A stretch of DNA of 64,000 bases from Psychrobacter submarinus (GTDB lineage: Bacteria > Pseudomonadota > Gammaproteobacteria > Pseudomonadales > Moraxellaceae): NCBI RefSeq assembly GCF_904846685.1, contig NZ_CAJHBQ010000004.1, positions 1 through 64,000 of the forward strand. The letters are read 5' to 3'. Shown here piece after piece: positions 18,012 to 27,137 of this stretch (positions are counted from its first letter, which is position 1; each line of letters opens with the position of its first letter). The notes under the pieces are model-generated. The model was not told where the DNA came from, did not search any database, and saw only the letters and a program-made list of their open reading frames with translations. A program made the position numbers and the translations under genes.

Positions 18012-18479
18012 TTACTCGGCAGCAGTCTCTTCAGCATCAACAGTAGCGTCGGCATCGCCATCGGCTTGTTCTGCAGTCAAGTCTGCATCAGCTGCCGCTG
18101 CTTGGTCTACCGTGCCATCAGCAGTCGCGGTAGCTGAACCGGTAGCGATAACAGCATCATTACTACTAGGAGTCGGCGTAGTCGTTGCATCAGCAGCCGT
18201 ATCCGCCGCGGCCTCTCCAGCGCCAATACTAGCATCGGCATTATCAGTTGCGACTGGCTCAGCGACTGTTGCCTCTTCTGTGTCGGCTTCAGCTGCAATC
18301 ACTGCCGCTTCATCAGCTGCGACTGACTCTTCAGTAGGCTCAGCAGTAATATGCTCACCCGCTGGGCGCAAAAATGCAGAAATACCAATGAGTAACACGA
18401 TGCCTAAAAATAAGCCAATGCCGCCTAAGGCAAATAGCAACTCTTTTTTTGGATTGTTATTAACAACATGCTCTGACAT
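18012..18479 (-). CDS. Small membrane-anchored protein with acidic Ala-rich tail
   Basis: This 155-residue protein has one hydrophobic segment (about residues 14-37) after a short polar N-terminus. It then has a roughly 115-residue tail composed almost only of Ala, Glu, Asp, Thr and Val, with no Lys or Arg. The tail is predicted to be disordered and strongly acidic. It is probably an inner-membrane protein with the tail outside. No family is recognised. The minus frame is chosen over the long open frame opposite because AAGGTAG lies upstream of its ATG and a terminator follows its stop. Low-complexity codon repeats in the tail make it prone to length change. Confidence 0.7.
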   Translation of the reverse strand: MSEHVVNNNPKKELLFALGGIGLFLGIVLLIGISAFLRPAGEHITAEPTEESVAADEAAVIAAEADTEEATVAEPVATDNADASIGAGEAAADTAADATTTPTPSSNDAVIATGSATATADGTVDQAAAADADLTAEQADGDADATVDAEETAAE

Positions 18480-18612
18480 AGCTTATCTACCTTACAACAA
18501 AGAATATGTGAAATATTGAGCTATTATATCGCAATTTATAGCGGTTTGTTAAATCCCTTAACCAATTAAAGGTATTATTACTAGTCAGACCGTTCATTTT
18601 TATCTGACTTGA

Positions 18613-20190
18613 CTAACTACGCTTGGGCCGCGTCCTAGTGATCGAGCGCTTACTGGCGAAACTTAGGCCCAATAATAACGCTATAATTATTAAAATAGGA
18701 TAATGACCGACCACCATAAAAGGGGTGTTGCCCACGCGCGCTTGGACATCGCCGCGCAGTACTGTACGCTCAAACTGCGGTGCGCGCTCAACGATTTGCC
18801 CTCTATGATTGATGATGGCGGTCACGCCTGTATTGGTCGCGCGCATAAACCAACGGCCGTTTTCTAGCGAGCGCATTTGTACCATCTGTAGATGCTGTAG
18901 CGGGCCTGCTGAAGTCCCAAACCAAGCGTCGTTAGATATCGTCAATAAAAAATCTGTGCCAATAGCATTGCGGCGCGTGGTATCTGGATAAGCGACCTCA
19001 TAACAGACCGCGGCGCCTAAGTCGTGCCCACGGACTTGCAATGGCGACTGCTGAGGACCGCCGCGGCTATAGCTCAATATCTCTTGGCTACCAGCAAGAC
19101 TGGGCAAAATATCGAGCATCCCCTGAAACGGAATATACTCACCAAACGGTACTAAGCGCTGCTTTTTATACATGCCCTGCGCGTCGCTGCCAAGCGCGAT
19201 TACACTATTATAAAACGGCGGATAGCTCTGCGTCGCTGGATCAAAAGCGGCCTCATCCTTATAAGGAATGCCGGTCACCCAAGTGGTATCGGTCTCCTTA
19301 GCCATTTTTACCATTTCACTGATAAAGCCTACCGCCTCAGTCTGAAACATCGGAATAGACGACTCCGGCCAAATCACAAGATCGCGGCCCCACTCATCAC
19401 GCGTCAATCCGGCATAAATCTTCAAAGTCTCAAACTGATACTCAGTCAGCCACTTCATATCTTGCGGAATGTTACCCTGAATCAAGGACACCGACAGATC
19501 TGGGGTACCTTTAGGTTTAGTCCATTGCGGATTAATCAGCCATAAGCCAACACTTAATAACAATAATACCGATGACACGATAAGGTAACCGGCGCGGCGA
19601 CGCATCAGCTCGACAGCACTTGCCGCGAGCAATACTGCCACAAAAGAGACAGCAAACACGCCAGCTACTGGCGCCAACGAGGATAGCCAGTACTGCTCGG
19701 TAAAGGCGTAACCTAAGAATAGCCAAGGAAAACCGGTAAATAACCAAGTCTTCAGCCACTCTTGTAAGATCCAAAGCGCCGCAAACGAGAAAGGCTGACG
19801 ACCAACGAAGCGATTAAATATCAGCGCTAAGAAGCCATGAAACAGCCCCATCCCCAAACCCATCAACGCAATCAAAATCAGTGCCAGCCATGTCGGCGTC
19901 TCACTATAGTCATTGATAGAGGTAAATAACCAAAAGGCACCAACGCACCACAGCCCAGTACCATAAGCTTCACCGATAATAAAAGCACGTTTGCCGCTCA
20001 TCTTTGGCAATAGAAGCGCATACAAAATCGCTGGCGAGACAAAAGCAATCGGCCAAAAGCCGTAAGGCGCGAGCGCAAATATAAATATCGCTCCTGCCAA
20101 AGCGGCAATGATAGCGGTAAGTCCAAGTGGTATCTGATAAGCCTGTTTGGGCTTTAAACGCTTTTGTAAATCATCAGTAGACAGACGCAT
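18613..20190 (-). CDS. lnt: Apolipoprotein N-acyltransferase
   Basis: Lnt adds the third acyl chain to the N-terminal Cys of lipoproteins at the periplasmic face of the inner membrane. The 525-residue protein has about six N-terminal membrane segments (residues 20-220), a nitrilase-like catalytic domain, and a final membrane helix near the C-terminus. The catalytic Glu-Lys-Cys residues lie in IWPESSIP, MYKKQRLVPFGEY and AVCYEVAYP. ISNDAWFG and the ATNTG segment are also family hallmarks. It lies downstream of corC, as in many proteobacteria, but a hairpin at 20304-20331 separates them. Confidence 0.96.
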   Translation of the reverse strand: MRLSTDDLQKRLKPKQAYQIPLGLTAIIAALAGAIFIFALAPYGFWPIAFVSPAILYALLLPKMSGKRAFIIGEAYGTGLWCVGAFWLFTSINDYSETPTWLALILIALMGLGMGLFHGFLALIFNRFVGRQPFSFAALWILQEWLKTWLFTGFPWLFLGYAFTEQYWLSSLAPVAGVFAVSFVAVLLAASAVELMRRRAGYLIVSSVLLLLSVGLWLINPQWTKPKGTPDLSVSLIQGNIPQDMKWLTEYQFETLKIYAGLTRDEWGRDLVIWPESSIPMFQTEAVGFISEMVKMAKETDTTWVTGIPYKDEAAFDPATQSYPPFYNSVIALGSDAQGMYKKQRLVPFGEYIPFQGMLDILPSLAGSQEILSYSRGGPQQSPLQVRGHDLGAAVCYEVAYPDTTRRNAIGTDFLLTISNDAWFGTSAGPLQHLQMVQMRSLENGRWFMRATNTGVTAIINHRGQIVERAPQFERTVLRGDVQARVGNTPFMVVGHYPILIIIALLLGLSFASKRSITRTRPKRS

Positions 20191-20303
20191 AGCAAATTAT
20201 CCAAGTTCTAAATTTTTAAGCCTATGATGAGAGGCTATCAATGACGGTTGTAAATTAAATGGGCTCATAATAACAGCCTGTCATCATAAAAGGGTAAAAA
20301 AGC

Positions 20304-20331
20304 AAAAAACACGACCGCAATCGTGTTTTTT
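20304..20331. terminator. Hairpin between corC and lnt
   Basis: AAAAAACACGA and TCGTGTTTTTT form an 11-bp stem around a 6-nt loop. In either direction it ends in a T-run. It would end or attenuate corC transcription before lnt, which suggests a separate lnt promoter or partial read-through. Confidence 0.75.
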
Positions 20332-20391
20332 AAACGACAAAAGAAGCGCTTAGCTTGCGCCCTTTATCGCTAATGGCTGCCTGCATTAACG

Positions 20392-21291
20392 CTAATGGCT
20401 ACCTATGAGGATATGAGAGTCGGCGTTGGTTTTGGTCACTTCAAGATCATTAATAGAGCGGCCATCGACATCGGTGATAGTAATCTGCCAATCATCGATA
20501 GTGACGCTCTCGCCTTCTAAGTCGCTGACGTATCCCAGCGCTTGCATCACAAGTCCGCCCATCGTATCGACGTCCGTATCGTCGAAGTGACTACCTAGCT
20601 CATCGTTACAGTCCTCAATCACGGTAGAGGCTTGCACCCGCCAAGTATTTGGCTTTTCTGGATGTGCGACAATATTATTAATGTCGCTATCTTCATCGAA
20701 ATCATCATGCTCATCGACGATATCACCAACGATTTCCTCTAACAAATCTTCCATAGTCACGACGCCTGCGAAGTTACCAAAGTCATCGACGACGATTGCC
20801 ATATGCACCTGCGTACGCTGTAAGGAGCGCAGTAAGGTATCAGAGCGCGAGGTCTCAGTAATATATAAGGGCTGACGCACTAGATCTTTGAGACGCTTAC
20901 TATCGATTTTCTCTTCTTGGTCCCGCATCATATGCACTAAGATAGGGATTAAATCTTTGGCTAATAAAATACCAATAACCGCATCATCATCTTGGCTGTC
21001 AAATACAGGGTAGCGTGAGTGGGTGGTCTCAAGAATAATATCCATGACCTCTTTGAGGCTCGTGCTTTCGTGCAGGCCTATCACTTGCGGGCGCGGGGTC
21101 ATAATCTCGCGCACTTGCGTCGCTGGTAGATCTAATACGCCTTCTAACATATCAACCGTATCAGGCTCTAAGAACTGGCGCGACTGCTGCACCAAGCTGA
21201 TCAATTCATCGCGGGTTTCAGGAGCGGTCGATAGCCAGCGTTTTAAGCCGCGCATCGACCAACTACTCGGACTGGGAGCATCATCAGACAT
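20392..21291 (-). CDS. corC: CBS-pair protein of the CorC/HlyC family
   Basis: This 299-residue cytoplasmic protein has a leading linker, two CBS domains (about residues 65-190, starting at IMTPRPQVIGLHE and including VVDDFGNFAGVVTMEDLLEEI), and a C-terminal CorC_HlyC domain (about 205-290). In E. coli the orthologue YbeX/CorC is linked to magnesium and cobalt efflux and to ribosome maturation. CBS pairs bind adenine nucleotides. The ybeX-lnt order seen here is the classic arrangement, although the usual upstream ybeY and ybeZ are absent and a divergent DUF4105 gene follows instead. Confidence 0.92.
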   Translation of the reverse strand: MSDDAPSPSSWSMRGLKRWLSTAPETRDELISLVQQSRQFLEPDTVDMLEGVLDLPATQVREIMTPRPQVIGLHESTSLKEVMDIILETTHSRYPVFDSQDDDAVIGILLAKDLIPILVHMMRDQEEKIDSKRLKDLVRQPLYITETSRSDTLLRSLQRTQVHMAIVVDDFGNFAGVVTMEDLLEEIVGDIVDEHDDFDEDSDINNIVAHPEKPNTWRVQASTVIEDCNDELGSHFDDTDVDTMGGLVMQALGYVSDLEGESVTIDDWQITITDVDGRSINDLEVTKTNADSHILIGSH

Positions 21292-21589
21292 AGTGATGTG
21301 AGTTAACCTCTTAAGTTCATGGACAGGGAAATAATGGCTATTTAAGTGACTGCTATTACAATTACTAATAGCAAAACAGCGACTACAAAATTTTTACTCA
21401 ACCGAGTATACATGGGGATAAAATTGTAAATAAAAACAACGATTCGGCGATAGCATAAAACACTAGCCTATTTAGCTTCACTTTATCCCAAGGTAAAGCG
21501 ACATTCAACGACAAATTTATCCAAATTGTACTGTCAGTGTGTTATAAACTTTGCTATGGTCAAAGCCTTCATTTACGTAGTTCACTCTT

Positions 21590-22864
21590 ATGTCTCGTCG
21601 CTCCTTTTTCTCTCGGCTATTAGCGCCGCGTCGCCAAACTCATGGCGATACAAATACCAAAACTTTGGCTAATCCTACAAGCTGGCTATATCGTATCTTG
21701 CGCTTTTTTATCGTCGTGGCCTTAATGCTGTCGGCACTTTGGCTATTATTAGCGCTTTGGTATCAGTTCGGTACGTTCAGCCCTATTACTTGGCTGGCAA
21801 GTGTCTTTATCGTGGGTCTTTTAGCCTCGATAACGATGCTAGAGTACGCTCCAACACTGGCAAATAAAATCATTAATAAGACGCTTAGAACCAAAAAACT
21901 AAGTAAATTTTTGGCTATGTTATATAGCGGGCTCTGGCTAGTAGGCGTCGGCTGGTATTTTTCTATCGAGGCCAAAAGCGATCGCGACTGGCAGCCAGAA
22001 GTTAGCGAGGTGCTGTCCTACACTCGTAATGCTAATAATCCTAATCTGATTACCTTTTATAAGGTGCGTAACTTTGATTGGTATCTTGCAGAGAAAGAGA
22101 CTGACGGCGCTGCAGAGATTTTAGCGAACGAGCGCTGGGAGACGCGTACGGTAGATATGTCAAAGTTATCAGGCATTGATGTGACCAACTCATATTGGAT
22201 GGGGCCGCTGATTGCGCATACTTTAGTGAGCTTTCGCTTTGAGGATGATAGACCGCTCGCTTTTTCCTTTGAGATTCGTAAAGAAGACGATGAGTCTTTT
22301 TCTGCTTTTGCTGGGTTTTTTCGGCGCTTTGAGCTCAGTCTTATCGCTAGCGAGGAGCGTGATATTATCTATACGCGGAGTAATGCTCGCGGCGAGCAAG
22401 TTTACTTATTTCCGATCAGTCATCTGCAAAAGCACGAGGTTAAGGCACTGTTTGAGTCTTATCTAAAAGCTGCTGATGAGCTAGTGGCTAAGCCGTCTTG
22501 GTACAATACTTTTACCACGAACTGTACCAATATTATATTTTATATGGCGCGTATCGTCAGTGGTGAGCGGCTGCCGTGGGATTATCGAATTTGGGTCTCT
22601 GGTTGGTTACCAAACTATCTATATGATGTCGGCATGCTGGACGCTGCGCCTGAAAAGCAAAACCAGCCTTGGTCGATGGATACGTGGTATGAGCGCACCC
22701 ATATTAATCCAAAATCTATGGGCTTCAATAACCTGCACTCTATAGCCAATAGCTATGAGTTCTCTCGGCAAATTCGTCAAGATATTCCGATACCACCACT
22801 GGCTGATTCAAAAATAGCGGCTGAGAATGGTGCTCAGTCAATGGCTGTTGTTTCTAATGAATAA
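21590..22864 (+). CDS. DUF4105 (Lnb-type) membrane protein
   Basis: This 424-residue protein has three N-terminal membrane segments (about residues 35-57, 62-83 and 103-123), then a periplasmic DUF4105 domain. The domain is recognised by VRNFDWYLAE, W-E-T-R-x-V-D-M (residues near 180), the SFRFEDDRPLAFSFEIRKE strand pair, ERDIIYTRSNARGEQVYL, and the Cys in NTFTTNCTNIIF. In Bacteroides a DUF4105 protein, Lnb, carries out lipoprotein N-acylation in place of Lnt. Here it lies divergent from corC-lnt. Whether it acts on lipoproteins or elsewhere in the envelope is unknown. The C-terminal tail is polar. Confidence 0.8.
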   Translation: MSRRSFFSRLLAPRRQTHGDTNTKTLANPTSWLYRILRFFIVVALMLSALWLLLALWYQFGTFSPITWLASVFIVGLLASITMLEYAPTLANKIINKTLRTKKLSKFLAMLYSGLWLVGVGWYFSIEAKSDRDWQPEVSEVLSYTRNANNPNLITFYKVRNFDWYLAEKETDGAAEILANERWETRTVDMSKLSGIDVTNSYWMGPLIAHTLVSFRFEDDRPLAFSFEIRKEDDESFSAFAGFFRRFELSLIASEERDIIYTRSNARGEQVYLFPISHLQKHEVKALFESYLKAADELVAKPSWYNTFTTNCTNIIFYMARIVSGERLPWDYRIWVSGWLPNYLYDVGMLDAAPEKQNQPWSMDTWYERTHINPKSMGFNNLHSIANSYEFSRQIRQDIPIPPLADSKIAAENGAQSMAVVSNE

Positions 22865-22892
22865 AGGATTTAATGAAGGGTTGGTTGACGTA

Positions 22893-23711
22893 TTACTTTC
22901 TATAAGAGTACGTCGCTACATTAATCTTTAGAGCTACTTGATACCCAATGATACTCGTTAGCTCAGCTTCTATAAGTTGACGTTCAGTCTCATTTGGCAG
23001 TTTGGAGGGATGAAATGATATGAAAATATCAACCGAATTTTTAACTGGATCATAATGAGTCATCCACGTATGTGGATAGCGTTTTAATATCTTAGGGGTT
23101 GCATCTGCTATAAGTTGATTAATTTGCACTAAGGTTTTGTCACTAATAGGATAAATGTAAATGGGTAATGAGTAGTCTACTGACCCTGAGTGCTTAAACT
23201 TATAAACGTAGCGTTCTGCTAGTACATTATTTAAAGTGGTCACCCCTACTCGAAACTCATTAGGATCGTCATTAATGTAATACGACATTAATGACGCCTC
23301 GCCCAAATCCTCCTCAACAGCATTCATAACTTTAGAACTTAAACTCATTAACCTCAGTCTTCGTCTAGCTTCAGTGACAGATACCTTAAACTCTCTAGCA
23401 TAAGATAAATCATTTGGGTCGCTATCTTCCCAGTTTAAGTCATTATGAGACAGTAGCTCCTCTACTGACTTATTCTGATAAGCCTGCCCAGCAAGTTCTT
23501 CTACATTTTGCCAATCAACTGAGATAAAAGGTTGTTGTTTAGCTGTCATAGCATCATGTTGAGTTGGAGTAATCACTATTTTTTGATTAAGCGTTTCTTG
23601 ACTCATTGCTCTTTGACTATCAGAAGCTTTAAAAGACTCAATGTTTGAGCAGCCGCTTAATAATAAACCAGCTGAAATAATCAAATAAGCTCTCAACTCA
23701 GCTCGGTTCAT
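22893..23711 (-). CDS. Uncharacterised lipoprotein
   Basis: This 272-residue protein begins with a short signal peptide and the lipobox LLSGC (Cys21), so it should be a lipoprotein. Asn and not Asp lies near the acylation site (CSNIES), which favours outer-membrane sorting. Beyond the leader there is a polar linker to about residue 60, then a mixed alpha/beta region with no motif I recognise. It is convergent with the DUF4105 gene (28-bp gap) and downstream of ycgN on the same strand, 44 bp away. The region is more AT-rich than its neighbours. Confidence 0.75.
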   Translation of the reverse strand: MNRAELRAYLIISAGLLLSGCSNIESFKASDSQRAMSQETLNQKIVITPTQHDAMTAKQQPFISVDWQNVEELAGQAYQNKSVEELLSHNDLNWEDSDPNDLSYAREFKVSVTEARRRLRLMSLSSKVMNAVEEDLGEASLMSYYINDDPNEFRVGVTTLNNVLAERYVYKFKHSGSVDYSLPIYIYPISDKTLVQINQLIADATPKILKRYPHTWMTHYDPVKNSVDIFISFHPSKLPNETERQLIEAELTSIIGYQVALKINVATYSYRK

Positions 23712-23755
23712 ATTTTATCCTTATATAAAAACGGTATATTTGCAAAAAATAAGCT

Positions 23756-24331
23756 TTAAGGCTGTACCCAATTAACCACGCGCGTTTCCATTTCTTCATC
23801 AGAGATGCCAACCTCAGAGATGCAGCGCCCCGCAACGCCTATATTTGCCGCGCGCATTTGCTGCTGAGTCGCTACGGCATCTTTCGTCAGTAATAGATGC
23901 CACTCTGGCAACGCCTGTCCTTTATACAGGCGCTTATAGGCGCAGTGCGATGGTAGCCACATCATCTTTGGCAATTTATCGATAGTCAATTGAATACAGT
24001 CGGGCACGTACTCTTGACGGCTCTCATAATGCTGACAGTAGCCCGTTTCACAGTTCATCAGCTGGCAGGCGACATCGGTATATTCAACCAACGCTTCGTC
24101 CACCTCGCCCTGCTCGTCCTCGTCGATATACTTAATCAAGCAGCAACAGCCGCAGCCATCGCACAGCGCTTCCCATTCGCTATGATTCAGCTCATCGAGG
24201 CGAAAGCGTGACCAAAACTGTGGGCGTAAAGTGTCTGCCACTTGCACACTGGCATTAGCGGCCAACTCTGCTTGCTGCTCGGCTTTGTTTTGATGTTTTG
24301 CTTTGGGGTTTGATAACACATTCAACCTCAT
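23756..24331 (-). CDS. ycgN: YcgN-family cysteine-cluster protein
   Basis: This protein belongs to the YcgN/UPF0260 family, which carries the CxxCxxCC zinc- or iron-binding type cluster. Visible cysteines include the CDGCGCCCL run, followed by spaced Cys residues in DVACQLMNCETGYCQHY, CIQLTI and SHCAYKRLYKG. The role is unknown, and the family is widespread in gammaproteobacteria. I place the start at 24331 (191 residues). The frame is open to an ATG at 24454, which would give 232 residues, but the extra segment is not family-like and no strong ribosome site marks either start. It is divergent from the dienelactone hydrolase gene. Confidence 0.8.
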   Translation of the reverse strand: MRLNVLSNPKAKHQNKAEQQAELAANASVQVADTLRPQFWSRFRLDELNHSEWEALCDGCGCCCLIKYIDEDEQGEVDEALVEYTDVACQLMNCETGYCQHYESRQEYVPDCIQLTIDKLPKMMWLPSHCAYKRLYKGQALPEWHLLLTKDAVATQQQMRAANIGVAGRCISEVGISDEEMETRVVNWVQP

Positions 24332-24505
24332 AGACTCGCTATAGTTGCTAAAGTTTTCAATGAAAACCATTTTGATAAATTGCGTTACAGTATTATAGCT
24401 GTTTTTGTCCGCTATGGGCGTTAAGGTGGTTGAGTAGTGAAAAAGCAACCTCATAAATCACGCGATAAGTACAACTAACACTCACAACATAATAAGGACA
24501 ATAAT

Positions 24506-25243
24506 ATGTCAATTAAGACTTTGGAATTAATCAGTACCACCGAAAACGGCGTTAAGCTGATCAGCTATGTCGCTCTTCCAGAAACAGCCACAAACGACAG
24601 TCCAGTACCTGGCATTCTAGTCGCCCCAGAATGGTGGGGCGTCGTAGATCATCCCAAGTCAGTGGCTGAACGTCTAGCCAAAGCGGGCTATGCAGCAGTC
24701 GCGATGGACGTTTATGGCGAAGGCAAACTGACCACAGAGGCGTCGATGGCAAATATGTGGATGGAACAAGTGCTCGCGGACCAAGACATGCTGATGAATC
24801 GTTGCCGTTTGATTTTGAATGACTTTGGCGATCAGCTAGGAGTAAATGGGGATAACTTAGGCGCTATTGGCTTTTGTTTCGGCGGTAAAGTCGTATTAGA
24901 TATGGCGCGCGTTGGCATGCCGCTCAAGGCAGTTGCGACTTTTCATGGCAACCTAGCGCCTAAGCAAGCAGCCGATGACAAGTTCAATGCCAAAGTACTA
25001 GTCGCTCATGGCGGTGATGATAGTATGGTCTCTATGGACGCCGTTGAGGACTTCAAAAAAGAGATGGACAACGCTGGTGCTGACTATAGCGTCGATGTCT
25101 ATGAGGGCGCTAAGCATGGCTTCACCAACCCGCATGCCGATGAGCGCGCTGCCAAAAATGATATCGACTTGGGCTACGACGAGAAAGCTGCGAATGACAG
25201 CTGGAATAAAATGCTAGACTTTATGAAAGCGAATCTAGGCTAA
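24506..25243 (+). CDS. Dienelactone hydrolase family protein
   Basis: This 245-residue alpha/beta hydrolase has the dienelactone-hydrolase type Cys-Asp-His triad. The nucleophile elbow is GFCFGG, the acid lies in AHGGDDSMV, and the His is in GAKHGFTNPHAD. Founding members open cyclic lactones in chloroaromatic degradation, but most chromosomal copies such as this have unknown substrates. ATAAGGACA precedes the ATG. A strong terminator follows at 25277-25311, so the gene is a single unit. Confidence 0.88.
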   Translation: MSIKTLELISTTENGVKLISYVALPETATNDSPVPGILVAPEWWGVVDHPKSVAERLAKAGYAAVAMDVYGEGKLTTEASMANMWMEQVLADQDMLMNRCRLILNDFGDQLGVNGDNLGAIGFCFGGKVVLDMARVGMPLKAVATFHGNLAPKQAADDKFNAKVLVAHGGDDSMVSMDAVEDFKKEMDNAGADYSVDVYEGAKHGFTNPHADERAAKNDIDLGYDEKAANDSWNKMLDFMKANLG

Positions 25244-25276
25244 TTGGACTTTTAAAGCCAATCATATAATACGCCG

Positions 25277-25311
25277 AAAAGCGGAGCATGCATGTCATGC
25301 TCCGCTTTTTT
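25277..25311. terminator. Rho-independent terminator
   Basis: AAAAGCGGAGCATG and CATGCTCCGCTTTTTT form a 14-bp perfect stem with a short loop. It ends the dienelactone hydrolase transcript. Confidence 0.9.
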
Positions 25312-25511
25312 ATGCTCTGCTTTTCACAAGGTAACGCCTTTTATAAAATATGACTTATCACCTACAACCGGCCAAAACCTATAGACTTACTTTAGCCTGA
25401 CTCAGCTTCTCATTGTATAGTAAACTTAACGCCATTATAAAAACAAACCGCTAACAGCTTGGCTTAGCATTCCGTTTTAGAGAGTCATCAATTTAAAAAG
25501 GTAGTAAAACA

Positions 25512-26465
25512 ATGGTCAAAGAGACGATTCAGTGGTTCCCCGGGCACATGAATAAAGCCCGTAACGAAGTCAAAGAAATCATGCCAGAGATGGATATTGT
25601 CATCGAAGTCATTGATGCACGTATTCCTTATAGCAGCGAGAACCCTATGGTTGCTGCTCTGCGCGGTCAAAAACCCGTGATCAAAATCCTTAATAAAGCT
25701 GACCTCGCCGACCCCGAGCGCACGCAAATATGGCTTGATCACTTTGAGGCGCAAAATGGTGTCAAAGCGATTGCTTTTGATGATAATAAAGCCGATGACG
25801 TCCATAAAATTATTGAGCTGTGCAAAAAAATGATGCCGGGTAAAGCAGAGTCCGGCCGGCAAATCAAAGCGATGATTATGGGTATTCCGAACGTTGGCAA
25901 ATCAACCTTGATTAATACCTTAGCCGGTCGCTCGGTTGCAAAGACGGGCAACGAGCCTGCGGTCACCAAGTCACAGCAACTGATAAAACTCGATGGCGGC
26001 ATTATGCTCTATGACACCCCCGGCATGCTCTGGCCAAAAGTTGAAAACGAACATTCAGGCTATCGCTTAGCGGCGACGGGCGGCATTCGTGATACTGCCT
26101 TTGACTTCGCCGATGTCGCAGGCTACACCGCAGAGTATTTGATCATTGATTATCCTGAACTACTAAAGTCGCGCTACAAAGTTGAAAATCTACCAACAAC
26201 CGATTGGGAGTTTTTTGAAGTAGCGGGACGCAATCGCGGCCTACTCAAAAAAGGCGGTATCGTCGATACCTACCGCATGTCAGAGATACTCATCAATGAG
26301 CTGCGCAGTGGTACGCTCGGTCGCATCAGCCTTGAGACGCCTGAGATGATGGCAGCAGAAGAGAAAGTCGTGGCGGAACAGCGACTCGCTGCTGAAGCCA
26401 AAAAAGAAGCCAAGCTTGAGGAAAAGAGAATGCGTAAAAAGCGGGCTCGGAAGAATCGGAAGTAG
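25512..26465 (+). CDS. ylqF: Ribosome biogenesis GTPase YlqF/RbgA-type
   Basis: This 317-residue GTPase is circularly permuted: the G4 motif NKAD (61-64) precedes the P-loop GIPNVGKST (124-132), which precedes the G3 motif DTPG (168-171). That order defines the YlqF/YawG group. The Bacillus homolog RbgA assists late assembly of the 50S subunit. The N-terminal WFPGHM block is also characteristic. The C-terminus is a Lys/Arg/Glu-rich tail likely to bind rRNA. AAAAAGGTAG precedes the ATG. Confidence 0.93.
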   Translation: MVKETIQWFPGHMNKARNEVKEIMPEMDIVIEVIDARIPYSSENPMVAALRGQKPVIKILNKADLADPERTQIWLDHFEAQNGVKAIAFDDNKADDVHKIIELCKKMMPGKAESGRQIKAMIMGIPNVGKSTLINTLAGRSVAKTGNEPAVTKSQQLIKLDGGIMLYDTPGMLWPKVENEHSGYRLAATGGIRDTAFDFADVAGYTAEYLIIDYPELLKSRYKVENLPTTDWEFFEVAGRNRGLLKKGGIVDTYRMSEILINELRSGTLGRISLETPEMMAAEEKVVAEQRLAAEAKKEAKLEEKRMRKKRARKNRK

Positions 26466-26556
26466 GCTATATTTAATTATCAGTGACAAAATTGATAGCA
26501 CTAAAGAGTTTTACTTGTGAGTCTTCAATTTTTTATAAAAAATAAGGATGTATAGA

Positions 26557-26940
26557 ATGTTAAAAAAATTAATGCCACTACTTAGTCTGCTTATGATTAG
26601 CAGCTTTTCTTATGCAAATACAAATCTTCCATTTACGGGAGAACGTATTTTTAATTTTGAAGGCGGCAATGATAACAATGGATTGATTAAAATACAGAAG
26701 GATGGTGCTACTGATATCGCAATGTTTGGTAAGCGTTTTAGCTATACCGTTTATAGAGGTATGTATAGTGACTCAATGGCTTCAGATGAAGACGAAACCT
26801 ATTTTAAAGTCATTGGAGATTCTATAATTAAGTTAGATAAAAATGGCAATATTGCTTATGGATGTGAAGCTACTCCAGACTATGATCTTGATGTTAATCT
26901 GTACGAAAGACCATGTATCTCAAAACTTTATAAAGATTAA
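26557..26940 (+). CDS. Small exported protein, unknown function
   Basis: This roughly 127-residue protein has a signal peptide (MLKKLMPLLSLLMISSFSYA, cleavage after SYA) and a mature part of about 105 residues with two cysteines (CEATPDYD and ERPCIS) that could pair. It has no recognised domain. ATG 26557 is preferred to 26548 because AAGG lies immediately before 26548 and at a proper distance from 26557. The sequence is AT-rich relative to ylqF and mutY on either side and is followed by a deleted gene remnant, so this small stretch may be a variable insertion site. Confidence 0.65.
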   Translation: MLKKLMPLLSLLMISSFSYANTNLPFTGERIFNFEGGNDNNGLIKIQKDGATDIAMFGKRFSYTVYRGMYSDSMASDEDETYFKVIGDSIIKLDKNGNIAYGCEATPDYDLDVNLYERPCISKLYKD

Positions 26941-26990
26941 TCGCTATGGAATACTTACATTTTTAAAATTTTATTTTAATAAAGACGACT

Positions 26991-27137
26991 ATGATTCCAT
27001 CCGCTAAGACCATTCAAATCTATTTACCCAAAGGTAATCCTCGCGGAGCTAGCTCATTAGTCTCAGGACGCTCGACAAATGGCTGGATTGAATGGAAAAA
27101 CGAAGCGGGTAAAACTTTAGACAGCGTTTACCGTTAG
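26991..27137 (+). pseudogene. Remnant of a GIY-YIG/DUF4357 gene (internal deletion)
   Basis: A 48-codon frame joins two recognisable ends of one longer protein. KTIQIYLPKGNPRG matches the start of GIY-YIG/DUF4357 proteins. It is followed directly by SSLVSGRSTNGWIEWKNEAG and TLDSVYR, which match the DUF4357 domain near their C-terminus. The roughly 200 or more residues that normally separate them are missing without loss of frame. The identification is from memory of family sequences. It is probably a non-functional deletion product. Confidence 0.6.

Noticed and set aside
17995..18519. Long plus-strand frame of Ser/Ala/Val-rich sequence opposite the acidic membrane protein
   Set aside because: It is a complement of low-complexity codons. 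The opposite frame has a ribosome site, a membrane segment and a terminator.
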